Source: Microbacterium sp. STN6 (GTDB taxonomy: Bacteria > Actinomycetota > Actinomycetes > Actinomycetales > Microbacteriaceae). From it: DNA of 64,000 bases. Each line of letters starts with the position of its first letter. The stretch's first letter is position 1. The DNA lies in assembly GCF_026410545.1 (NCBI RefSeq), contig NZ_JAPMIT010000003.1:248001-312000 (forward strand), written 5' to 3'. The notes below the pieces were generated by a model. It was not told the origin of the DNA and did no database searches. It was given only the letters and a program-made list of their open reading frames with translations. Below are positions 18,433-26,266 of this stretch, one piece after another. Both the position numbers and the translations under genes were made by a program.

Positions 18433-19314
18433 TCAGGCGCGGCGGCGCGCAGCGATGAGCATCGGCACGGCGATCGCGATGCCGACCAGCACGGGAACAA
18501 TGGACGCCTCGAGGCCGAACGTTCCGCCGCTGAGGATCGCCGGCCCGTGCGCCGTGGTGACGAAGAGGCCGGGGTCGCGATGGCCCGAGACCGCGATGCC
18601 GAGCAGGCCCTCGAGAATGTTCCACGCCGCGTGCAGCCCGATGACGAGCCAGAGGTTGCGCTTCCAGAGGAACGCGGCGCCGGTGAGCAGACCGGCCTCG
18701 ACGGCGATCGCGAATCCGCTCCACAGGGTGGCGCCCGGGTTGAGCAGGTGCGCTCCCCCGAAAAACGCGGCCGTGATCGCGACGGCGAGCACCTGGCCGA
18801 GCCGCCGCCCGCCGCCGAGGCGCTCGATCGCCTGCAATGCCAGCCCGCGGAACACCAGCTCTTCGACCACGGCGGCGCCGATGTTCACCGCCACGACAAG
18901 CGCGACCGTTCGCGCCGCATCGACGGGATGCCACGCCACCGTGTAGCCGCCGAGCAGGGCCACGAGGGCGACCGAGACCACGACGAATCCGGCGCCGATC
19001 GCCGCTCCGAGAAGGGCTCCGCGGGCGGCGGGGCGGGGTTCGAGCGTGAGTTCCGGCGTCGGCCGCCCGGCAAGCCGGCGCATCACGAGTCGGTAGAGGA
19101 CGATCGCGAGAGCCCCGCCGAGCAGGGCGCCGAGAATCGTGCCGAGCCAGCCGAACAGCGAGCCGACGCCCGTGCAGACAGCGTCGACCGCAACGATGGC
19201 CACGATGCCGATGAGCATCCATACGAGCGGATGCGCCAGAACCCTCCGCAGCCGAGCCGAGCGCGCCGGCGGCGTGCCGGGCAGATCAGAAGCGATGTCT
19301 TCTCGCGTGTTCAC
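18433..19314 (-). CDS. CPBP family intramembrane glutamic endopeptidase
   Basis: 293 residues with about eight membrane helices. The three CPBP (CAAX protease and bacteriocin-processing) motifs are intact: EELVFRG at 151-157, FFGGAHLLNP, and HAAWN. The family cleaves within membranes; in bacteria some members process or give immunity to bacteriocins, but no bacteriocin gene is nearby. The GTG at 19314 is chosen because AGGAGG lies about 9 nt upstream; a longer frame from 19428 lacks a site. Confidence 0.9.
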   Translation of the reverse strand: MNTREDIASDLPGTPPARSARLRRVLAHPLVWMLIGIVAIVAVDAVCTGVGSLFGWLGTILGALLGGALAIVLYRLVMRRLAGRPTPELTLEPRPAARGALLGAAIGAGFVVVSVALVALLGGYTVAWHPVDAARTVALVVAVNIGAAVVEELVFRGLALQAIERLGGGRRLGQVLAVAITAAFFGGAHLLNPGATLWSGFAIAVEAGLLTGAAFLWKRNLWLVIGLHAAWNILEGLLGIAVSGHRDPGLFVTTAHGPAILSGGTFGLEASIVPVLVGIAIAVPMLIAARRRA

Positions 19315-19438
19315 CAGGGTGTCCTCCTCGTGGCCCGGATGGTTCCCGGCCTCGACACGAGCGTATGAACGGCCGGTACCCGGCCGGGTCCCCCAAAGGA
19401 TGACGAAGGGGCGGGCCGCGACCGTCACTCGAAGCCCG

Positions 19439-20125
19439 TCACTCGTCCGCGAGCCCCGCTCGATACGCGAGCACGACCGCCTGCACCCGGTCCCGCAACC
19501 CGAGCTTCGCTAGCAGCCGAGACACGTAGGTCTTCACGGTCTCCCTGGTGACCACGAGCACACCCGCGATCTCGGCATTCGACATGCCACGTGCCAGCAG
19601 CCGCAGCACCTCGAGCTCGCGCGGGGTCAACCTCTCGAGTGCCTCGGCCGGCTCGGCGCGGGGCCGCACGCGCTCGGCGTGCGCGCCGATCAGCGCCCGA
19701 GTGACGGCGGGGTCGAGCATCGCATCGCCTCGCGCGACCACTCGCACCGCGGCGACGAGATCCTGCGGGGGCGCATCCTTGAGTAGAAATCCGCTGGCAC
19801 CAGCGCGCAGCGCTTCGTACACGTAGGCGTCGAGGTTGAACGTCGTGACGACGAGAACGCGCGGCGGGTGCGGGCCGGCGGCCACGATCTGCTGCGTCGC
19901 TCCGATGCCGTCAAGGCCCGGCATCCGAATGTCCATAACAATGACATGCGGATGCTCGGCCGCCGCGATCGCGACGGCCTCGTTCCCGCTCGCGCCCGTC
20001 GCCACCACCTCGATATCGGGGCGCGACGCGAGGGCCCTGGTGAACGCCTCCCTGATCGAGGGCTGGTCGTCGACCACCGCGACGCGGATCGTTTGTCCGG
20101 ATTCCTCTGCGACGTCGTCACGCAT
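19439..20125 (-). CDS. LuxR-type response regulator
   Basis: 228 residues. Receiver domain VAVVDDQPSIREAF, phospho-acceptor Asp in VIVMDIRMPGLDG and Lys in GFLLKDAPP; C-terminal LuxR HTH with LTPRELEVLRLLARGMSNAE. The ATG at 20125 overlaps the end of the kinase gene by 8 nt, so the pair is translationally coupled. An alternative start at 20155 would add ten residues. Confidence 0.93.
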   Translation of the reverse strand: MRDDVAEESGQTIRVAVVDDQPSIREAFTRALASRPDIEVVATGASGNEAVAIAAAEHPHVIVMDIRMPGLDGIGATQQIVAAGPHPPRVLVVTTFNLDAYVYEALRAGASGFLLKDAPPQDLVAAVRVVARGDAMLDPAVTRALIGAHAERVRPRAEPAEALERLTPRELEVLRLLARGMSNAEIAGVLVVTRETVKTYVSRLLAKLGLRDRVQAVVLAYRAGLADE

Positions 20126-21299
20126 CGGGTGCCTCCTCCGCGTCCCGCGTGCCAACGGGGATCGGCAGGCACGCGGTCGCCCGATACGTCCCGTCCGCCG
20201 TGGGCCCGGCGTCGAAGGTGCCGCCCGCCTCCGAGACGCGCTCGCTCATGATCGACAGCCCGCGCCCGCCGACCGCACTTCCGAGCGCGTCGCCAGGCAC
20301 CGCGTTCTGCACGCTGAGCTCCACCGCCGCGCCGCCCTCCACGGCCCGCAACACGAGCCGCACCGGCATCCCCGGCGCGTGCTTCATCGCATTCGTCACG
20401 GCCTCGCGCGCGACGTCGTGCAGAACAGCCGCCGACGCCGCATCGGCGTCAGCGAGCGCGGCACCCTCCACGGTGATCGGGTAGCCAGTCGCCGCAAGCC
20501 GGGCAACGAGGCCGGCTACGCTCGCCGCTTCCCGAGGTTCGCCGCCGAGGTGGGCGGGATCGAGCGCGTCGAGCAACGCACGCAGGTCCTGCAGCGCGGC
20601 CCGCCCCGAGACGCCGATGCTGGCGAGCGCGGCAGACCGCTCGTCCGCGGCCAGGTTCTCAGTTGCGAACACGGTGGACTCGGCCTGCACCACCATCGCC
20701 GTCACGTGGTGTGTGACGACATCGTGCAAGTCACGAACGATCGCCGTGCGAGCGTCCGCCACCGCCTGCCGGGCGAGCAGCCGCTCGTGCTCCTCCTGCC
20801 GGTCGCGCTGGGTGCGCACGGCGGCCCCCGCGCACCAGGGCGCCGCGAGCACCACCCAGAAAGTCACCCAGTCGAGAGGCCGCTCCGGCGACCCGGCCGC
20901 GACGAGCCCGAGCGCGAGCAGCGCGTACGCGACGGTTCCGACGGCGACGCTCTGCCACCGCATGCGCCGCTGATGGCGCCCGCACGAGTACAGCGCCACG
21001 AGCACCCCGAGCCCGGCAAGGCCGGTGTCCGCGCCGAGCAGCTGCGCGGCGGCGAACCCGGCGCCGATGATCACCAGCGCGACCGCCGGCGCCCTCCGGC
21101 GCAGCAGCAGCGGAACGGTCTGGGCCAGCGACAGCGCCACCACCGCCCATCCCGACGCGTGCCCCTTCAGCCCTCCGAGCTCGAGCGCCGGAACGCCGAG
21201 CGGCACGAGCGCCAGCACGGTCACGACGAGGGCGACCGCTGCGTCTTCGACGGCTGGGCGTACCCGAGCGCCGTGTTCTCGCAGAATCGCCGCCACCAC
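20118..21299 (-). CDS. Sensor histidine kinase (HisKA_3 type)
   Basis: 393 residues. Five or six N-terminal membrane helices occupy residues 15-165. The phospho-acceptor His is in IVRDLHDVVTHHVTAMVVQA and the HATPase domain carries REAVTNAMKHA and GGRGLSIMSERV. The G1 box is weak (LSVQNAVPGD), as in many kinases of this class. It begins with GTG 21299 and is coupled to the response regulator downstream. The next gene upstream is the phenolic-lipid operon on the same strand, 50 nt away, so coregulation is possible but unproven. Confidence 0.9.
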   Translation of the reverse strand: MVAAILREHGARVRPAVEDAAVALVVTVLALVPLGVPALELGGLKGHASGWAVVALSLAQTVPLLLRRRAPAVALVIIGAGFAAAQLLGADTGLAGLGVLVALYSCGRHQRRMRWQSVAVGTVAYALLALGLVAAGSPERPLDWVTFWVVLAAPWCAGAAVRTQRDRQEEHERLLARQAVADARTAIVRDLHDVVTHHVTAMVVQAESTVFATENLAADERSAALASIGVSGRAALQDLRALLDALDPAHLGGEPREAASVAGLVARLAATGYPITVEGAALADADAASAAVLHDVAREAVTNAMKHAPGMPVRLVLRAVEGGAAVELSVQNAVPGDALGSAVGGRGLSIMSERVSEAGGTFDAGPTADGTYRATACLPIPVGTRDAEEAPDA

Positions 21300-21349
21300 C
21301 CCGCCCGTCGCTCGTTTCGTTCACCCTATCGAGGCGAACAGCGTCGGGC

Positions 21350-22441
21350 TCAGCGCGCGAGCCGCTCCACAATGGCACCGAAGAGCCGCGGATGCCGCGC
21401 AGCCACCGGAACAATGCGTGAGCGCGCGGGCGAGCGCGCCGCCGCCACCAGCCCCGCCGTCAGCCGGCGCATCTGCCGGGTCCCGGCCGACCACGCGGCC
21501 TCGTACGACCGCGGCTCGCCTCGTGCGATGGCGGCGATGGCGGCATCCGCCTGCGCGAAGCCGATGCGCAGGCCCTCGCCGGTGAGCGCGTCGACGTAGT
21601 CGGCGGCGTCGCCCGCGAGCAGAACGCGGCCCGCCACGCGCGCACGCGAACGCTGCCGAAGCGGGCCGGCACCGCGCACCTCGCCAGCTGGGCGAGCGCC
21701 CTGCAGCTGGTCGGCGAGCAGCGGGAAGGCGGCGACCCTGTCCTCGAAGTCGCCACCGCCCTCGAGACGGCCGCCGCGCTCAAGACGACCGCCCAGCAGG
21801 GCGACCCCCACGAGCCCGGCCCCGACCGGCGTCACGTACGCCTCGGCGTGCGGCGCCCAGTGCACCTCGACCAGGTCGCTCCACGGCGTCACCTCGTAGT
21901 GCCGGCGCAGGCCGAAACGCCGCGCGCCGACCGGCTGCCCTCGCCCCTCCAGCCCCGCCAACCGCCGCACGCGCGAGTGCAACCCGTCGCAGGCCACCAG
22001 CCAGTCCGCGCGTAGCCTGCCGCCGTCGGCCAGCAGAATCGTGACCCCACCGGCATCCTGCTCGAGGCCCTCGAGACGGCCCTCAACGAGGTCGGCGCCG
22101 AGACCTGCCGCCCGCTCGGCGAGCGCCGCCTGCAACACGGGCCGACGGATGCCGCGGCCAAGCCCCGCCGCGAATCGATGCTCAACGCGCGTCCGGCCAT
22201 CGAGGTAGCCGATGCCGACAATATCGTGCCCCTCGAGGGCGGGCGCGCCGGGCCCGGGCACGCCAAGAGCCGTCAGCGCCGCGAGCGCCCCGGGCAGCAA
22301 TCCTTCGCCACACGCCTTGTCGATGGGCGTCGTGCGGGGCTCCACCACGATCACGTCGAGGCCGCGCGCCCTCGCCCGGATCGCGGTGGCGAGACCGACG
22401 GGACCGCCGCCGACGACGATGACGTCGGCATCCGCTCTCAC
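21350..22441 (-). CDS. FAD-dependent monooxygenase of the type III PKS operon (SrsC-like)
   Basis: 363 residues. An N-terminal FAD-binding fold (VIVVGGGPVGLATAIRARA), a mid-protein ACDG-type motif (LVACDGLHSRVRRLAG) and the second FAD motif (VLLAGDAADYVDALTGEGL) mark a PHBH/geranylgeranyl-reductase-type flavoenzyme. The GTG start overlaps the methyltransferase stop in GTGA. In Streptomyces griseus the third gene of srsABC is a flavoprotein hydroxylase acting on alkylresorcinols; the same order here supports hydroxylation of a phenolic lipid. The open frame extends upstream through the methyltransferase, but that part is a shadow. Confidence 0.85.
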   Translation of the reverse strand: MRADADVIVVGGGPVGLATAIRARARGLDVIVVEPRTTPIDKACGEGLLPGALAALTALGVPGPGAPALEGHDIVGIGYLDGRTRVEHRFAAGLGRGIRRPVLQAALAERAAGLGADLVEGRLEGLEQDAGGVTILLADGGRLRADWLVACDGLHSRVRRLAGLEGRGQPVGARRFGLRRHYEVTPWSDLVEVHWAPHAEAYVTPVGAGLVGVALLGGRLERGGRLEGGGDFEDRVAAFPLLADQLQGARPAGEVRGAGPLRQRSRARVAGRVLLAGDAADYVDALTGEGLRIGFAQADAAIAAIARGEPRSYEAAWSAGTRQMRRLTAGLVAAARSPARSRIVPVAARHPRLFGAIVERLAR

Positions 22442-22995
22442 GTCGCCTCGGACCTCTCGCTCCGCGCGGGCAACGAGGCCAGCGCCCGGGCCTCGCACGG
22501 AATGCGCACGGCCGCCAGCAGCACCGCGTTCAGCACCGTGAACACGAGAGCCGTCACCCAGGCTGTGTGCACGAGCGGCAGCGCGAACCCCTCGACGACG
22601 ACCGCCACATAGTTCGGATGCCGCAGCCAGCCCCACCGGTACGGCCCCCGCCGCACGAGCGGCAGCCCGGGCACGACGATCACGCGGGTGTTCCAGCGCG
22701 GCCCGAGCACCCCGATGCACCACCAGCGCAGCGCCTGCGAGGCCAGCACGAGCGCGAGCATGGGCCAGCCGAGCCACGGCAGGAACGGGCGGTGGGCGAA
22801 CCACGCCTCCGCGAGGGCGGCGACAAGCAGGGCAGTGTGCAGCGCGACCATGGGTGGAAAGTGGCCGCGGCCGTACTCGACACCACCACGGGCAAACGAC
22901 CACCGGGCGTTCCTGGCAGAGACCACAAGCTCGGCAATGCGCTCGGCGCCGGTCGCGAGGATCAGGGCGAGGAAGGCGATCACGCGGCGCGCCAC
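22438..22995 (-). CDS. Isoprenylcysteine carboxyl methyltransferase-like O-methyltransferase (SrsB-like)
   Basis: 185 residues with four to five membrane helices. The ICMT/PEMT-type SAM motif RHPNYVAVVVEGFALPL lies near the C terminus, preceded by GPYRW. In srsABC-type clusters such enzymes methylate the phenolic hydroxyl of the polyketide product. The GTG start overlaps the end of the PKS gene by 16 nt. The name of the family comes from a eukaryotic prenyl-protein enzyme; nothing suggests a protein substrate here. Confidence 0.87.
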   Translation of the reverse strand: MARRVIAFLALILATGAERIAELVVSARNARWSFARGGVEYGRGHFPPMVALHTALLVAALAEAWFAHRPFLPWLGWPMLALVLASQALRWWCIGVLGPRWNTRVIVVPGLPLVRRGPYRWGWLRHPNYVAVVVEGFALPLVHTAWVTALVFTVLNAVLLAAVRIPCEARALASLPARSERSEAT

Positions 22996-24080
22996 TTCAG
23001 CAGCACGAGCTCGGCGCTCACGCCGGGGCCGAGCGCGAAGAGCAACCCGATGACCGCGCCGGCGGGCGCGGCATCCGTCTGCGGGTGTGTCGTGCTCACC
23101 TCGGCCATCACGTCGGCGAGCGAGTGCAGCACCGCCGCAGACGAGAGGTTGCCCGCCCGCTTCAGCACCGCCCAGCCCGACGCGAGCGCCGAGTCAGGCA
23201 CCTCGAGCGCGCGGGCGAACGCCTCGAGAACCTTGGGGCCACCGGGATGCGCGATCCACTGCCCGACGTCGGCCACCGTCAGCCCGTGCTCGCTCAGCAG
23301 CCCGAGCGCGTCTGCCCGGAAGTTGTGGTCGATGACGGCCGGAACCCCCGCGCCGAGCACGATGCGGAAGCCCGTGCCGCCGATGTCCCAGCCGAGCACG
23401 CCCTCGCTGTCGGGGTAGAGCCGGCTGCGGGTGTCGACGATGTCGGGGCCGGCCAGGCCGAGTCGCGCCGCACGGTCGTCGCCCACGAGCACGGCCGCCG
23501 CCGCGCCGTCGCCGAAGAGTCCGCTCGCCACGATGTTGGCCATGGAATCGTCGTCGCGCTGCACCGTGAGCGAGCAGAGCTCGAGCGCGACGAGCACGCC
23601 CACCTCGCCCGGGTGGCCCTCGAGGTAGTCGTGCACCCGTGCGAGCCCGGCGGCCCCGGCGACGCAGCCGAGGCCGAACGACGGCAGCCGCTTCACGTCG
23701 CTGCGCATGCCGACACGGCGCACGAGCTCGGCGTCGATCGAGGGCGCCGAGACGCCCGTCACGGTGGTGAAGAGGAAGAAGTCGACCTCGGCGGCGTCGA
23801 GGGCCGCCGCGGCGAGCGCGTCACTCAGCGCCCGTTCGGCGAGATCGGTGCCCGCCGAGATGAACAGGTCGTTGGTCTGGTCGAACGATCCGAGGTCCCG
23901 GTAGTAGTCGAGCGGGGCGACGAGGTGGCGGGTGTCCACGCGGCTGGCCGCGTGCATCCGTCTCATCAGGGCCTGGCGGCTGGGATCATCGGTGATGAGG
24001 GTTGCGAGCGTCTCGGTGATCTGCTCCTGGCGGTACACGTGCGGCGGCAACGCCGGAGCGACCGCCACGATTCGGGACAC
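22980..24080 (-). CDS. Type III polyketide synthase (alkylresorcinol/pyrone synthase-like, SrsA-like)
   Basis: 366 residues of chalcone-synthase fold. The catalytic triad is complete: Cys139 in FGLGCVAGAAGL, His278 in IAHPGGPKV and Asn311 in AGNLSSAAVLHS. The enzyme would condense a fatty acyl starter with malonyl-CoA to give alkylresorcinols or alkylpyrones. It leads a three-gene overlapping operon with a methyltransferase and a flavin monooxygenase, the srsABC layout. The GTG start at 24080 lies 6 nt after a TACGGT box, so the transcript is probably leaderless. Confidence 0.93.
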   Translation of the reverse strand: MSRIVAVAPALPPHVYRQEQITETLATLITDDPSRQALMRRMHAASRVDTRHLVAPLDYYRDLGSFDQTNDLFISAGTDLAERALSDALAAAALDAAEVDFFLFTTVTGVSAPSIDAELVRRVGMRSDVKRLPSFGLGCVAGAAGLARVHDYLEGHPGEVGVLVALELCSLTVQRDDDSMANIVASGLFGDGAAAAVLVGDDRAARLGLAGPDIVDTRSRLYPDSEGVLGWDIGGTGFRIVLGAGVPAVIDHNFRADALGLLSEHGLTVADVGQWIAHPGGPKVLEAFARALEVPDSALASGWAVLKRAGNLSSAAVLHSLADVMAEVSTTHPQTDAAPAGAVIGLLFALGPGVSAELVLLKWRAA

Positions 24081-24086
24081 GTGCGC

Positions 24087-24092
24087 ACCGTA
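24087..24092 (-). promoter_or_regulatory. -10 box of leaderless promoter for the type III PKS operon
   Basis: TACGGT on the minus strand with exactly 6 nt to the GTG at 24080. Confidence 0.5.
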
Positions 24093-24109
24093 TCATTGCG
24101 GCCCGTGCG

Positions 24110-24185
24110 CCGCCCGCGTCACCGCTCGGGTCACCGCTCACGTCACCGCCCGCGTTACCGCCCGCGTCCTGCCCGCGTCACCGCT
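24110..24185. repeat. Degenerate 10-11-bp repeat (GTCACCGCYC)
   Basis: A run of units such as GTCACCGCTC, GTCACCGCCC and GTTACCGCCC fills the gap between the PKS start and the ABC ATPase. It reaches into the last codons of the ATPase (RRPER), so its C terminus may have been made by repeat growth. Confidence 0.6.
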
Positions 24186-24984
24186 CGGGGCGGCGGGTGC
24201 GCACCGCCCAGCGCCCTTCGGTTCGGCTGATCGAGACCGGGTAGTCGAGCGTCTCGCTCACGAGGGTGCTCGTGAGAACCGCGTCCGCGGGCCCCTGGGC
24301 GACGACGCGGCCCTCGCGCAGCAGCATGGCGTGCGTCGTCGACGTGGGCAGCTCTTCGAGGTGGTGGGTGACGAGAACGCTGGAGAGGTCAGGATGCTGC
24401 CTCCGCAACCCGTCGATTCGGTCGAGCAGGTGCTCCCTGGCGGCGATGTCGAGGCCCGTGCTCGGCTCGTCGAGCAGCAGCAGGTGCGGGTCGGGCATGA
24501 GCGCGCGGGCGATCAGAGTGCGACCGCGTTCACCCTGGGAGAGGGTGTGCCATGCGGCATCCGCTCTGCTTCTCATGCCGAGCAGGTCGACGAGTTCGGC
24601 GGCGCGCGCGGCCTCGGCGGCGCTCGGCTGCCAGCGCAGCATGGTGTCGCTCGTGCCGGTCGCGCCCGTGAGCACGACCTCGCGCACCGTGAGCGTCGGC
24701 CGGGCCTGATGGCGCGGGTCGACGTGGCCGATGAAGCCGCGCAGCTCGCGCAGGTCGACGCGGCCGAGGCGCCTGCCGAGCACCTCGACGGTGCCGCGCG
24801 TGGGGTGGGCGAGGGCGCCGCACATGCTCAGCAGTGTCGACTTTCCCGCGCCGTTCGCGCCGATGAGCGCCCAGTGCTCGCCCGCGTGCACGGTGAGCGA
24901 GACGGCGTCGAGAATCGCGCGGCCCTGGCGCATGAAGTCGACGGCGTCGACGGCGAGAACGGGGGCCTGCTGCGATTCACTCAC
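24178..24984 (-). CDS. Stand-alone ABC ATPase (ModF/COG1119-like)
   Basis: 268 residues with one ATPase domain. Walker A GANGAGKST is near residue 45, the signature region is LSQGERGRTLIARAL and Walker B is LLLLDEPSTGLD, followed by the switch His in VLVTHHLEEL. There is no permease nearby. The sequence resembles COG1119-type ATPases of unknown role, often annotated as molybdate-related. The GTG start at 24984 is chosen by homology to the family N terminus; the frame continues upstream as a shadow of the aminotransferase gene. It is divergent from that gene by 30 nt. Confidence 0.85.
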   Translation of the reverse strand: MSESQQAPVLAVDAVDFMRQGRAILDAVSLTVHAGEHWALIGANGAGKSTLLSMCGALAHPTRGTVEVLGRRLGRVDLRELRGFIGHVDPRHQARPTLTVREVVLTGATGTSDTMLRWQPSAAEAARAAELVDLLGMRSRADAAWHTLSQGERGRTLIARALMPDPHLLLLDEPSTGLDIAAREHLLDRIDGLRRQHPDLSSVLVTHHLEELPTSTTHAMLLREGRVVAQGPADAVLTSTLVSETLDYPVSISRTEGRWAVRTRRPER

Positions 24985-25001
24985 GCCGCTATTCTGCCGG
25001 G

Positions 25002-25007
25002 TAGCAT
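25002..25007 (+). promoter_or_regulatory. -10 box of leaderless aminotransferase promoter
   Basis: TAGCAT lies 7 nt before the ATG at 25015. Confidence 0.5.
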
Positions 25008-25014
25008 CAAAACC

Positions 25015-26259
25015 ATGGCTGACCTGAGTGCACTCCGCGCCGAGTACGAGGCGTTGACGGCGCGCGGGCTCTCCCTCGACCTCACGCGCGGCAAGCCCTC
25101 GCCCGAGCAGCTGGATCTCTCGAACGCCCTGCTCGAGCTGCCCGGCGCGGGCGACTATCGCGACGCATCCGGCACAGACCTGCGCAACTACGGCGGCACG
25201 CAGGGGCTGGTCGAGCTGCGGCAGCTGTTCTCCGACGTGCTGCGCGTGCCGGTGCCGCAGCTGCTCGCGCTCGGCAACGCGAGCCTCAACATCATGTACG
25301 ACGTCGTCGCGCACGCGATGCTGCATGGCGTACCCGACGGCGACGGCCCGTGGGCCGGCGGCGCATCCATCAGCTTTCTGTGCCCGGTGCCCGGCTACGA
25401 CCGGCACTTCACGGTGTGCGAGGCACTCGGCATTCGCATGATCCCGGTGCCCATGACCGACGAGGGGCCCGACACCGCGGTCGCCGCCGCCATGGTCGCC
25501 GCGGATTCCTCGATCAAGGGCATGTGGTGCGTGCCCGTGCACTCGAACCCGACCGGCGCCATCTACAGCGAGCGCGTCGTGCGCGAGCTCGTCTCCATGC
25601 CCGCCGCCACGGACTTCCGGCTCATGTGGGACAACGCGTACGCCGTGCATCACCTCACCGACGACGTGCCCGAGCCGATCGACGTGCTGTCGCTTGCGGC
25701 AGAGGCGGGCAACCCGAACCGCCCGCTCGTCTTCGCCTCCACCTCGAAGATCACGTTCCCCGGTGCCGGCGTCGCGTTCGTCGGAGGCTCGCCCGAGAAC
25801 ATCGCCTGGCTGCTCGAGCGGATGAGCGCGCAGACCATCGGCCCAGACAAGATCAACCAGCTTCGCCACGTGCGGATGCTCGTGGATTCCGCCGGCGTCG
25901 AGCGCCACATGCTCGAGCATCGCCGCATCCTCCGGCCCCGCTTCGACGCGGTCGACGAGATCTTCACCGCCCGCTTCGGCACCGACGGCCCCGAGACGTG
26001 GACGAAGCCGAAGGGCGGGTACTTCGTGAGCCTCATGGTGCAGAGCGGATGCGCCCGGCGGGCCATCGACCTGGCCAGGCAGGCCGGCATCGCGGTGACG
26101 CCTGCCGGCTCGACGTATCCGTACCACGACGACCCGGCCGACGCGAACATCCGCATCGCGCCGACGTTCCCGCCGCTCGACGATCTGCGCGCCGCCCTCG
26201 ACGGCCTGTGCACGTGCGTGCTACTGGCGGAGGCCGAGGCCGAGCACCAGGCCGGATGA
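25015..26259 (+). CDS. Class I aminotransferase (actinobacterial aspartate aminotransferase type)
   Basis: 414 residues of PLP fold type I. The core carries CPVPGYDRHF, VHSNPTGAIY, LMWDNAYAVHHL (Asp and Tyr contacting PLP) and the Schiff-base Lys in FASTSKITFPGAG; a C-terminal Arg in NIRIAPTFPP binds the substrate carboxylate. The start region (LTRGKPSPEQLDLS) matches the subgroup that includes the corynebacterial aspartate aminotransferase. It would exchange amino groups between aspartate (or related amino acids) and 2-oxoglutarate. It is monocistronic and convergent with the glycosidase operon, 7 nt away. Confidence 0.9.
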   Translation: MADLSALRAEYEALTARGLSLDLTRGKPSPEQLDLSNALLELPGAGDYRDASGTDLRNYGGTQGLVELRQLFSDVLRVPVPQLLALGNASLNIMYDVVAHAMLHGVPDGDGPWAGGASISFLCPVPGYDRHFTVCEALGIRMIPVPMTDEGPDTAVAAAMVAADSSIKGMWCVPVHSNPTGAIYSERVVRELVSMPAATDFRLMWDNAYAVHHLTDDVPEPIDVLSLAAEAGNPNRPLVFASTSKITFPGAGVAFVGGSPENIAWLLERMSAQTIGPDKINQLRHVRMLVDSAGVERHMLEHRRILRPRFDAVDEIFTARFGTDGPETWTKPKGGYFVSLMVQSGCARRAIDLARQAGIAVTPAGSTYPYHDDPADANIRIAPTFPPLDDLRAALDGLCTCVLLAEAEAEHQAG

Positions 26260-26266
26260 GCAGGAT

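Noticed and set aside
18433-19314. CPBP protease as bacteriocin immunity gene
   Set aside because: No bacteriocin precursor, leader peptide or exporter gene lies next to it.
24178-26127. A 649-codon minus-strand frame joining the ABC ATPase with sequence antisense to the aminotransferase
   Set aside because: The upstream part is the shadow of the aminotransferase gene on the plus strand. ATPase homology begins at the GTG at 24984.
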